Below are positions 1 through 5,307 of a stretch of 5,367 bases of DNA, piece after piece. Position numbers and translations under genes: made by a program. A model generated the notes under the pieces. That model saw only the letters and a program-made list of their open reading frames with translations, had not been told where the DNA came from and made no database searches. Positions within the stretch are counted from its first letter, which is position 1. Every line of letters starts with the position of its first letter. Source of the stretch: Eubacteriales Family XIII. Incertae Sedis bacterium. GTDB lineage: Bacteria > Bacillota > Clostridia > Peptostreptococcales > Anaerovoracaceae. The stretch spans positions 1 to 5,367 of the forward strand of contig JAITPU010000001.1 in assembly GCA_031289235.1 (NCBI GenBank), read 5' to 3'.

Positions 1-117
1 GCCACAAATTACAGAAAAGTACAAAATTATGCAAATTTTCATGAAATGGGACACGCCAGAAACCGCTGAAATACTGGCTTTTTTGAGATATCCGAAACGG
101 GGCAAAAACCAAGCCTG
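1..117. other. Left-edge stretch with no assignable gene
   Basis: This AT-rich stretch lies downstream of the minus-strand Gin-like gene. Plus frame 2 is open from the edge to a stop at 119-121 (39 codons), so it could be the tail of a gene entering from the left, but I recognise nothing in it. A weak AT-only hairpin (AAAATT 23-28 with AATTTT 34-39) is present. I see no convincing intrinsic terminator for the minus-strand gene. Confidence 0.4.
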
Positions 118-264
118 CTAATTCGCGTATTGCAGACATCTGCCGCAGATCATATGGCCTCTGAAACGTATTTTACCGCTATTTTTCTCGCACAGAATAC
201 AATGCGATATTTCAGGTGAAAGCCTGATGTTTTTGGATTGAGCCGATGCAATTTTGATAGACAT
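118..264 (-). CDS. Small Gin/CsfB-like two-CxxC zinc-ribbon protein
   Basis: This is a 48-residue protein. The start at 264 is chosen because a perfect AGGAGG (271-276) lies 6 nt before its ATG. The frame stays open to an ATG at 336, which has no ribosome site. The C-terminal half carries C22-ILC25 and C40-GRC43 separated by 14 residues. That spacing closely resembles Bacillus subtilis Gin (CsfB), where a CxxC pair flanks about 15 residues including a GIHLY-type strand; here it is GKIRFRG followed by MIC. Gin is a zinc-binding anti-sigma factor that inhibits sigma-G, and sigma-E in the mother cell, during sporulation. This protein has the motif region but ends 5 residues after the last Cys, lacking the roughly 20-residue tail of CsfB, and has an N-terminal extension. 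It stands alone on its strand. The fold assignment rests on the Cys pattern only; a different small zinc ribbon is possible. Confidence 0.5.
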   Translation of the reverse strand: MSIKIASAQSKNIRLSPEISHCILCEKNSGKIRFRGHMICGRCLQYAN

Positions 265-270
265 AATACC

Positions 271-276
271 CCTCCT
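271..276 (-). promoter_or_regulatory. Shine-Dalgarno of the Gin-like gene
   Basis: Read on minus, AGGAGG lies within an A-rich AAAAAAGGAGGGG context, 6 nt before the ATG at 264. It is the strongest ribosome site in the window and decides the start codon of the small gene. Confidence 0.85.
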
Positions 277-409
277 TTTTTGATCGCGGTCGTTTTTTAA
301 AATGTTCGGAACCTCTCTGAATCCCATGACCGCCATGTATAAGTTTTTGTATGCGCAGACGCCCCCCCTTTCGGCCTTGCGCCGCTGTTTTCCGGACAGA
401 AACCCTTCA

Positions 410-455
410 GTCCCGCAGATACCTATATAAAAGCAACGTTTGTATCCGGCGGGAC
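410..455. other. Long interrupted stem-loop
   Basis: GTCCCGC (410-416) is the exact inverse complement of GCGGGAC (449-455). Inside it, GATAC (418-422) pairs with GTATC (442-446), leaving a loop of 19 nt. That gives 12 pairs with a 1/2-nt internal loop. Neither side is followed by a clear T run, so it does not look like a standard intrinsic terminator. It may be a structured RNA element or a DNA site. The stem is seen directly; any role is unknown. Confidence 0.45.
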
Positions 456-551
456 GAGTGTCTTTAAAACAGCAATCCGCTTGAGAATGGCGGGAGCCTG
501 CGCCATGATGTTATTGTAAAACCATTCCCCGGCGGAATGCAACATAAAAAA

Positions 552-587
552 GCTTCAAATGTAATAATAACTGCTTTAAATGTAATA
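552..587. repeat. Two 15-bp direct repeats phased by 21 bp
   Basis: GCTTCAAATGTAATA (552-566) and GCTTTAAATGTAATA (573-587) match at 14 of 15 positions and start exactly 21 bp apart, about two helical turns. They end 8 bp before a TTGACT -35 box. On minus they contain ACATTTAAA and ACATTTGAA separated by 12 bp, the 9-12-9 geometry known for LytTR-domain regulators such as AgrA and ComE. The repeat is certain. An operator role is inference. Confidence 0.6.
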
Positions 588-595
588 TTTGGGGC

Positions 596-624
596 TTGAC
601 TGTTTTTATTTGTATTTTCAGAAT
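596..624 (+). promoter_or_regulatory. Putative sigma-A promoter next to phased repeats
   Basis: TTGACT (596-601, five of six consensus bases) is followed after 17 bp by CAGAAT (619-624, four of six). Transcription would begin near 631 and run through the rest of the intergenic region toward scfA. The weak -10 combined with repeats directly upstream of -35 is what an activator-dependent promoter tends to look like. It could instead drive a separate small RNA. Confidence 0.4.
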
Positions 625-678
625 TATCAGATACAGAGATAGTTTTGCTTGTTAATCCGCTTCACGCCCTGTCGGCGT

Positions 679-702
679 CTACTTTCTAAGCCTACCTTCT
701 AA
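679..702. repeat. Short tandem repeat, 13-bp period
   Basis: CTACTTTCTAA (679-689) recurs as CTACCTTCTAA (692-702) with one mismatch. It directly follows the small hairpin at 664-678. The pyrimidine-rich copies may be chance, and no function can be assigned. Confidence 0.35.
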
Positions 703-754
703 AATTGTAACGAAAATTGATACGTTTGCCCCGTGGTCCGCCTTGATGGCTTCG

Positions 755-783
755 TTGACAAGAGCGTCCGGTTCGCATATAAT
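755..783 (+). promoter_or_regulatory. Consensus sigma-A promoter of scfA-scfB
   Basis: TTGACA (755-760), a 17-bp spacer and TATAAT (778-783) form a perfect housekeeping promoter pointing at scfA. Initiation is expected around 789-791, giving a leader of about 140 nt. The perfect match predicts strong, largely constitutive expression unless the leader or an unseen repressor limits it. Confidence 0.85.
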
Positions 784-796
784 ATTACAAAACTCG

Positions 797-827
797 GTGC
801 GCGTTCGACGCGCCGTGTTTTGCGCAC
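797..827 (+). promoter_or_regulatory. Leader with two competing stems
   Basis: Just after the predicted start site, GCGCGT (799-804) can pair with ACGCGC (808-813) around a 3-nt loop, while GTGCGC (797-802) can pair with GCGCAC (822-827). The two stems share bases 799-802 and exclude each other. No T run follows, so this is not an obvious attenuator. It may influence transcript stability or simply be a stable 5' hairpin. I recognise no riboswitch class. Confidence 0.35.
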
Positions 828-922
828 TTACGGGGGTTAAGGCGTCATTTCAATCTATTTTGTACAAACTTGAAGATGAGAATATTAAAGAAAGGGATCT
901 ATAACGCACGGACGCGTTGTAC

Positions 923-927
923 AGGGA
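923..927 (+). promoter_or_regulatory. Ribosome binding site of scfA
   Basis: AGGGA lies 6 nt before the ATG at 934 but touches the ATG at 928 with no spacing. The downstream ATG is therefore the preferred start. Confidence 0.6.
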
Positions 928-933
928 ATGATC

Positions 934-1113
934 ATGAGCAACACAGAAACAGAACGCCGGCAGGCCTTAAAACACATCCGCACTATCGCGAAACCGGCGT
1001 TGAACACGCTTCACGAAGGGGGCTGCGGCGAATGCCGGACATCCTGCCAGTCTGCCTGCAAGACATCCTGTACGGTGGCGAATCAGGAATGTGAAAATAC
1101 AAGGCGCAGATAA
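934..1113 (+). CDS. scfA: SCIFF ranthipeptide precursor
   Basis: This 59-residue precursor of a ribosomally made, modified peptide belongs to the six-cysteines-in-forty-five (SCIFF) family. The leader is KHIRTIAKPALNTLHE, and the core has six Cys at 31, 34, 38, 42, 46 and 53 in the family pattern GCGEC, TSCQSACKTSC, then QEC. In studied homologues the maturase links a Cys to the Thr five residues later. The matching pair here is Cys42 and Thr47, in CKTSCT. Typical SCIFFs begin MKHIK; here the Met position is Leu12 (TTA), preceded by 11 extra residues, MSNTETERRQA. The start at 934 is preferred over 928 because of its AGGGA spacing. It sits directly before scfB, 19 nt from the start chosen there, in one transcription unit driven by the promoter at 755-783. 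Family assignment is very secure; the exact linkage is by analogy. Confidence 0.93.
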   Translation: MSNTETERRQALKHIRTIAKPALNTLHEGGCGECRTSCQSACKTSCTVANQECENTRRR

Positions 1114-1132
1114 ACGGGCGGCAATGACGGGA

Positions 1133-2515
1133 ATGATCCATAAATACAGGTTTCAGGAGCTGAACATCGTGCTCGACGTGAACAGCGGCGCGGTGCATGT
1201 GGTCAGCGACGCCGCGTCTGATCTGCTTGATCATTGGAGGCCCGGCCTTGAATTCAGCCCGGACGCCGGACACGGTTTTGTTGAAGCCCTTCCCGCCGCC
1301 CTGATCCGGCGGCATAGCCGCGGGGCGCTTGAGGATGCGTTTGCGGAGATCAGCGTCGTCATTGCCGACGGGACGCTTTTTTCCCGAGAAGCCCGCTTTG
1401 CGGACGATGTGCTGGAGCGCCGCGGCGCGGTGATCAAGGCCATGTGCCTTCACGCGGCTCACGACTGCAACATGCGCTGCGTTTACTGTTTCGGCGACGG
1501 GGGATCTTTCGGAGGCGTCCGTTCATCGCTTTCGGAAGATACGGGACGGCTGGCCGTCGATTTTCTTTTAGAAAAATCCGGCGCCAGGAAAAATTTGGAA
1601 ATAGATTTTTTCGGCGGCGAACCGCTGCTCAACTTTGAAGTGATAAGACGGCTTGTAGCTTACGGCAGGGAGCGGGAACAGCAATACGGCAAAAATATCC
1701 GCTTTACAGTCACCACCAACGGCCTTTTGCTCGACGAAGAAAAAGAAGCCTATATAAATGAACACATGGATAACGTCATTCTGAGCATAGACGGGCGTCC
1801 CCATGTAAACGACCGTATGCGCAAAACGCCGGACGGCGGCGGCAGCTACGATTTGATAACAGATAATTATTTGAGGTTCGGCGAGAAGCGAAAAGGCTCT
1901 TATTATCTCAGGGGCACGTTTACGCGGGAAAATCTTGATTTTTCAGAAGATGTAAAACATCTGGCCGATATGGGTTTCCCCGCTGTCTCTATGGAACCCG
2001 TGTTCGCGGACGAAGCTTGCGCTTACACCCTGCGCGACGCAGACATCCCCGCGATCCTGTTGGAATACGACCGGCTGGCGGATCTCTGTCTCGCTTACGC
2101 AAAAGCCGGGAAGCCTTTCGTTTTTTTTCATTTCAATATAGATCTGGAGCAGGGTCCCTGCGCTGTCAAACGGGTTTCCGGCTGCGGCGCCGGCGCGGAA
2201 TACGTCGCGGTATCTCCGGAAGGCGATATTTATCCCTGTCACCGCTTCGTGGGAAACGCGGCGTTCAAGATCGGCAATGTCAGGGACGGTTCGTTTGAAA
2301 ACAAGTTATTTGATATTTTCAGCCGCGCCCACATTTACAGCAAGGAGGCTTGCAAACGCTGTTGGGCGAAGTTTTATTGCGGCGGCGGCTGCCATGCCAA
2401 CGCCTGGCTCAGCGGCGGAAGCATCCTTAAGCCTTACGAGCTTGGCTGCGAGATGGAAAAAAAGCGCATAGACTGCGCCATTGGCATCAGGGCCGCGCTG
2501 TCCGAACCGGGGTGA
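1133..2515 (+). CDS. scfB: SCIFF radical SAM/SPASM maturase (thioether-forming)
   Basis: This 460-residue cytoplasmic enzyme installs thioether crosslink(s) in ScfA using S-adenosylmethionine and iron-sulfur clusters. Residues 1 to about 90, opening MIHKYRF and including LDVNSGAVHVV, are the N-terminal leader-recognition (RRE-type) domain. The radical SAM domain follows, with C112-NMR-C116-VY-C119 and the GGEP motif at 161-164. The C-terminal SPASM domain has all seven expected Cys: 351, 369, 407, 410, 416, 420 and 439, in the spacing CX12GX4C, CX2CX5CX3C, C, for two auxiliary 4Fe-4S clusters. Family members usually begin MIHK, so 1133 is chosen. ATG 1124 and GTG 1091 (overlapping scfA by 23 nt) are alternatives. 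The nearest ribosome-site-like GGGCGG (1116-1121) is weak, suggesting translation coupled to scfA. Length is normal and no key residue is missing. Confidence 0.93.
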   Translation: MIHKYRFQELNIVLDVNSGAVHVVSDAASDLLDHWRPGLEFSPDAGHGFVEALPAALIRRHSRGALEDAFAEISVVIADGTLFSREARFADDVLERRGAVIKAMCLHAAHDCNMRCVYCFGDGGSFGGVRSSLSEDTGRLAVDFLLEKSGARKNLEIDFFGGEPLLNFEVIRRLVAYGREREQQYGKNIRFTVTTNGLLLDEEKEAYINEHMDNVILSIDGRPHVNDRMRKTPDGGGSYDLITDNYLRFGEKRKGSYYLRGTFTRENLDFSEDVKHLADMGFPAVSMEPVFADEACAYTLRDADIPAILLEYDRLADLCLAYAKAGKPFVFFHFNIDLEQGPCAVKRVSGCGAGAEYVAVSPEGDIYPCHRFVGNAAFKIGNVRDGSFENKLFDIFSRAHIYSKEACKRCWAKFYCGGGCHANAWLSGGSILKPYELGCEMEKKRIDCAIGIRAALSEPG

Positions 2516-2566
2516 CGGGCGGCGCACAGACATCGTGTACGTCCGCCGGATTGCGCCGCCGCCCGT
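2515..2566. terminator. GC-rich hairpin between convergent scfB and pta
   Basis: ACGGGCGGCGCA (2515-2526), starting on the last base of the scfB stop codon, pairs with TGCGCCGCCGCCCGT (2552-2566), leaving a 3-nt bulge in the right arm and a 25-nt loop. It fills most of the 67-bp gap between two convergent genes, where a two-way terminator is expected. On plus only a short TTTT (2574-2577) follows, and there is no T run on minus. It is therefore not a textbook intrinsic terminator. Confidence 0.45.
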
Positions 2567-2582
2567 TACCTCGGTTTTCGTG

Positions 2583-3557
2583 TCAGGCGAGCGCCGCTGT
2601 AATTACGGCCATTTTAAAGGCTTCGTCCGCCGTGCATCCTCTGGACAGGTCATTTACAGGCGCGTTAAGTCCCTGAAGTATCGGCCCGATCGCTTCAAAT
2701 CCTCCTAACCGCTGCGCGATTTTGTATCCTATATTCCCGGAAGCAACATCGGGGAATATAAAACAGTTCGCGTGTCCGGCGACAGACGACCCCGGCGCTT
2801 TCAGTCCCGCTACAGTCGGCGAAAGAGCCGCGTCGAACTGCAGTTCGCCGTCAACAGGATAATCTACATTCATTTCTTTCAGCTTTTTGACCGCGTTTCT
2901 GATTTTATCAACGTCGGCGCCCTTTGCCGAACCTAAAGTACTGTAAGACAGTAGCGCGACTTTCGGATCCACAGAAAATATCCTCGCGGTAGCCACCGTT
3001 TCCATCGTGATTTCAACAAGCTCGTCTTCCGTCGGCGTGACGTTTATCGCGCAGTCTCCCATCACGTAGGTTTCTTTTCCGGCTTCCGTCGTTCTCGTTA
3101 TAATTAACGAACTGGAAACGATATTGTTGCCGGGCTTTGTTTTCACAAGCTGAAGCGCGGGCCGAACCGTGTCGGCGGTCGAATAAGTCGCCCCTCCCAG
3201 CAGGCCGTCGGCGTATCCGAGCTTTACCAGCATGACTCCGAAATAATTGGATTTCTTCAACGTTTCCCGGCACTCCTGTTCCGTCATCTTTCCTTTGCGC
3301 AGCTTAATCATTTCCGATAACATTCTTTCAGTGTCGGAAAATCTGTCCGGGCTTGTTATCCTCAGTCCGTCCGCGTTTATATCCGCCCGCTTCGCTGCGG
3401 CGAGAATTTCTTCTTCATTGCCGATCAGCAGCGGCGAAAGTATGTTCAGCGCCGCGAGCCTGTTTGCCGCTTCCAGTATGCGCGGGTCGCTTCCTTCCGG
3501 GAATACGATGGTTTTTTTATTCCCGCTCCGCAAATCTTCAATCATACGATCAATCAT
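2583..3557 (-). CDS. pta: Phosphate acetyltransferase
   Basis: Phosphotransacetylase (EC 2.3.1.8) converts acetyl-CoA and phosphate to acetyl phosphate and CoA. With acetate kinase it makes ATP and acetate in fermenting bacteria, acting in the cytoplasm. At 324 residues it is the usual length of the short, single-domain form. Family marks include VFPEGSDPRILEA near the start (18-30), LLGGATYSTADTVRPAL (119-135), FPDVASGNIGYKIAQRLGG (268-286) and the active-site segment PVNDLSRGC (300-308). Ser305 and Arg306 match the catalytic Ser/Arg of Methanosarcina thermophila Pta. The residue aligning with its Asp316 appears to be Glu312, next to Asp311. The start at 3557 has GGGAG 12 nt upstream, which is rather far. 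No ackA is in the window. It follows the aminotransferase gene on the same strand after 249 bp with inverted repeats, so separate transcription is likely. Confidence 0.95.
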   Translation of the reverse strand: MIDRMIEDLRSGNKKTIVFPEGSDPRILEAANRLAALNILSPLLIGNEEEILAAAKRADINADGLRITSPDRFSDTERMLSEMIKLRKGKMTEQECRETLKKSNYFGVMLVKLGYADGLLGGATYSTADTVRPALQLVKTKPGNNIVSSSLIITRTTEAGKETYVMGDCAINVTPTEDELVEITMETVATARIFSVDPKVALLSYSTLGSAKGADVDKIRNAVKKLKEMNVDYPVDGELQFDAALSPTVAGLKAPGSSVAGHANCFIFPDVASGNIGYKIAQRLGGFEAIGPILQGLNAPVNDLSRGCTADEAFKMAVITAALA

Positions 3558-3806
3558 TTCAGTATTTTGCTCCCTTCCGGCCTGCTTTTAATACTGTTTC
3601 TTATTTAGATTCCGTTCTAAATTTTGGAACGGATGGCGGAAAACAGTATCTACTGCTTCGCTTTAAGGTAAGGTTTTAAATGCGAATCAGTATAACGCGC
3701 GCGTCGCATGATTCCGGAGCTGTTACTCCGGCGACTATTGTTCCACCAACTAAACACTGGAACAAAGGGGCGAGGATTTATTTCGTCAGGCGCAGCGCGA
3801 CAGGCG
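3558..3806. promoter_or_regulatory. Aminotransferase-pta intergenic region with multiple dyads
   Basis: Besides the nested repeat at 3591-3649, this gap holds CCGGAG (3714-3719) with CTCCGG (3726-3731) around a 6-nt loop, and TTGTTCCA (3738-3745) with TGGAACAA (3758-3765) around 12 nt. CAGTAT or its complement occurs at 3560, 3591, 3644 and 3688. A TATACT on minus (3690-3695) could be a -10 box for pta but has no matching -35. I found no T-box or other known leader motif and no small gene. Confidence 0.4.
3591..3649. repeat. Nested inverted repeat upstream of pta
   Basis: The outer arms ATACTGTTT (3591-3599) and AAACAGTAT (3641-3649) are perfect 9-bp inverse complements. Nested inside is a 23-bp dyad (3611-3633) with arms TCCGTTCTAAA and TTTGGAACGGA, complementary throughout except for one G-T pair. 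The element ends 33 bp before the pta start codon, so it would form part of the pta leader or act as an operator. No T run follows on either strand, which argues against a simple terminator. It could also be a small mobile repeat. Confidence 0.55.
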
Positions 3807-5078
3807 CTATTTTTCTTTCAAGAGTTTATCGGCGCTGACTAATTTGATGCAGACGCACAGCAGATTCATCGCCGATCGCAGTTCGTCCGGCGCCGGATAT
3901 GTCGGCGCGATCCGGATATTGGAATCCATCGGGTCCTTCCCGTAAGGAAAGGTGAGGCCCGCGCTGGTCAGCTTCGCGCCCGCGGCTTTTGCCGCCGCGA
4001 CGACTTCCTTCGCGCAGCCTTCAAGCGTATCGACGGATATAAAATAACCGCCCTTGGGCCGTATCCATTTAAGAAGCCCCGTCCCGCCGAATTCTCTGTC
4101 CAGAGTGTCCATGACCAAGTCGAATTTGGGCCGGATAAGAGCGCCCAGCTTGACCATGTGTTCCCTGATTCCCTCCGCGCTTTTAAAGAATTTTACGGTG
4201 CGCATCTGATTGATTTTATCGTATCCGATGGTTTGGACGGAGATGTGCTTCTTTTGCTCCGCTATATTTGCTTCGCTGGCCGCCATCATGCTGATCCCTC
4301 CGCCGGGAAACGTAATTTTAGACGTTGAGAAAAAGTAGTAGACTCGATCCCCGTTTCCGGCCTTCTCCGCCAGCCGCAGGATATCGGCAATTTTATGTTC
4401 CTCATATATGTGATGTACGCCGTAGGCGTTATCCCAGAAGATGCGGAAGTCCTTTGCTTTCGTTTCCATTGCTGCCAGCCGTCCCACGGTCTCGTCGCTG
4501 TAAACGATTCCCTGAGGATTCGAATACAACGGATTGCACCATATCCCCTTTACGGATCCGTCACGTTTCACGAGTTCTTCCACCACATCCATGTCGGGAC
4601 CGTTTTCCGTCATCGGTATGATCTGCATCTCAGCGCCGTAGGCTTCGCTGATGGCAAAATGCCTGTCATATCCGGGGCTTGGGCACAGGAATTTCACCTT
4701 GTCAAGCTTGCTCCACGGGGTATGCCCCTGAGCGCCGAACAAGCAGAGGCGGCTGAATACGTTGTTCATCAGCTCAAGGCTTGCGTTGTTCCCGATGATA
4801 ATCTGTTCCGCCGGAATGTCCAAGAGATCTGAAAAAAGCCTCCTGCATTCGGGAATCCCCGTGAGGACGCCGTAATTTCGGATGTCTGCGCCATCCTCGG
4901 CCGTATATGTGTCCAGTCCCGCCAACAGACCGTTGCTCAGGTCCAGAAGGTCGGGGGAGGGCTTGCCTCTCGACATATCAAGGTTCAGTCCCAGACTGCG
5001 GTATTCTTCATATTTTCGCCGGTATTCGGCCTTTAGTTTCAGAAGCTGCTCTTTTGAATAATCTTTCCATTCAGGCAT
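3807..5078 (-). CDS. Class I (subgroup Ic) PLP aminotransferase, probable aspartate aminotransferase
   Basis: This 423-residue pyridoxal-phosphate enzyme of fold type I belongs to the MocR-like aspartate aminotransferase group (Corynebacterium glutamicum AspT type). It is expected to interconvert aspartate and 2-oxoglutarate with oxaloacetate and glutamate in the cytoplasm. Visible marks are LDMSRGKPSPD near the N-terminus (33-43), GNNASLELMNN (96-106) for phosphate binding, PSPGYDRHF (133-141), NPLYSNPQG (182-190), D216 with Y219 in WDNAYG, the PLP lysine K254 in STSKITFPGGG, and R389 in NIRIAPTYP, matching the substrate-carboxylate arginine. Length is normal for the group. The start at 5078 is supported by AAGGA (5087-5091) 8 nt upstream. 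The gene has its own likely promoter at 5279-5307. Substrate specificity is taken from the family and could differ, for example another amino donor. Confidence 0.88.
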   Translation of the reverse strand: MPEWKDYSKEQLLKLKAEYRRKYEEYRSLGLNLDMSRGKPSPDLLDLSNGLLAGLDTYTAEDGADIRNYGVLTGIPECRRLFSDLLDIPAEQIIIGNNASLELMNNVFSRLCLFGAQGHTPWSKLDKVKFLCPSPGYDRHFAISEAYGAEMQIIPMTENGPDMDVVEELVKRDGSVKGIWCNPLYSNPQGIVYSDETVGRLAAMETKAKDFRIFWDNAYGVHHIYEEHKIADILRLAEKAGNGDRVYYFFSTSKITFPGGGISMMAASEANIAEQKKHISVQTIGYDKINQMRTVKFFKSAEGIREHMVKLGALIRPKFDLVMDTLDREFGGTGLLKWIRPKGGYFISVDTLEGCAKEVVAAAKAAGAKLTSAGLTFPYGKDPMDSNIRIAPTYPAPDELRSAMNLLCVCIKLVSADKLLKEK

Positions 5079-5086
5079 AAATAGTT

Positions 5087-5091
5087 TCCTT
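5087..5091 (-). promoter_or_regulatory. Ribosome binding site of the aminotransferase
   Basis: AAGGA on minus, within GAAGGAAA, ends 8 nt before the ATG at 5078. It supports that start over any internal Met. Confidence 0.7.
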
Positions 5092-5168
5092 CAATATTCC
5101 AATCAGCGCCCGCGTGGCTCTGAAATGACGCCATGTCCTTCGTCTGTTTGTGCGGTTCGACGCGAACA

Positions 5169-5187
5169 GCGTTTAACTCGCGTTTAA
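5169..5187. repeat. Paired GCGTTTAA boxes, 11-bp period
   Basis: GCGTTTAA occurs at 5169-5176 and again at 5180-5187, exactly one helical turn apart, in the untranslated leader between the likely aminotransferase promoter and its start codon. GTTCG(5155-5159)/CGAAC(5163-5167) lies beside it. A regulator site is possible, but an 8-bp repeat may be chance. Confidence 0.3.
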
Positions 5188-5263
5188 TATTGTTCTGGTT
5201 TTTCATCGTCTAACGGCGATTGAACATTGTGGCTTCAAGATAGAACCGAAATTTCTTCGCGCA

Positions 5264-5307
5264 TATCCTCTTTAGGATAGTATACATTGAAAATGCGAAT
5301 GATACAA
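5264..5307 (-). promoter_or_regulatory. Likely aminotransferase promoter with overlapping palindrome
   Basis: On minus, TTGTAT (5302-5307) is followed after 17 bp by TATACT (5279-5284, five of six consensus bases), so transcription would start near 5272. A perfect 16-bp dyad, TATCCT(5264-5269)/AGGATA(5274-5279) around CTTT, overlaps the last -10 position and the start site, as an operator or a hairpin at the 5' end of the transcript would. The leader to the start codon at 5078 would be about 195 nt. The stretch 5308-5367 holds nothing recognisable. Confidence 0.5.

Larger units (their letters stand above)
337..933. other. Long gene-free intergenic region upstream of scfA
   Basis: About 600 bp lie between the divergently oriented Gin-like gene and scfA. 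No frame here combines length, a ribosome site and recognisable sequence. The region contains a GC stem (410-455), a small hairpin CATTCC(523-528)/GGAATG(534-539) followed on minus by a short T run, phased direct repeats (552-587), two promoter-like sequences (596-624 and 755-783), a hairpin ACGCC(664-668)/GGCGT(674-678), an 11-bp tandem repeat (679-702) and the scfA leader. It is far longer than needed for two divergent promoters, so an unannotated small RNA is possible, but I recognise no known RNA family. Confidence 0.5.

Noticed and set aside
2..121. Plus-strand frame open from the left edge for 39 codons
   Set aside because: It could be the end of a gene entering from the left, but the sequence is short, AT-rich and unrecognised, and an open frame of this length is common by chance.
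265..336. N-terminal extension of the Gin-like gene to an ATG at 336
   Set aside because: The upstream ATG has no ribosome site, whereas the internal ATG at 264 has a perfect AGGAGG at ideal spacing.
423..506. 27-residue minus-strand frame
   Set aside because: It has no ribosome site and no recognisable sequence, and it overlaps the 410-455 stem.
1038..1070. Direct repeat GACATCCTG within scfA
   Set aside because: It is explained by the repeated Thr-Ser-Cys of the SCIFF core.
870..1094. 74-codon plus-strand frame overlapping scfA
   Set aside because: It is an out-of-frame shadow of the SCIFF gene, which has clear family identity.
983..1462. 159-codon minus-strand frame across scfA and scfB
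   Set aside because: It lies antisense to two confidently identified genes, and its composition reflects their codon bias.
3738..3765. T-box-like GGTGGAAC on minus upstream of pta
   Set aside because: It lacks the conserved T-box sequence and a terminator/antiterminator pair, and pta is not an expected T-box target.
4325..4832. Plus-strand frames of 98 and 145 codons inside the aminotransferase
   Set aside because: They are antisense shadows of a well-supported gene with no family resemblance or ribosome site.
841..5132. GGCGTCATTTCA at 841-852 repeated in inverse at 5121-5132, both in leader regions
   Set aside because: One or two shared 12-mers are expected by chance in a window this size, and the flanking sequence does not align.
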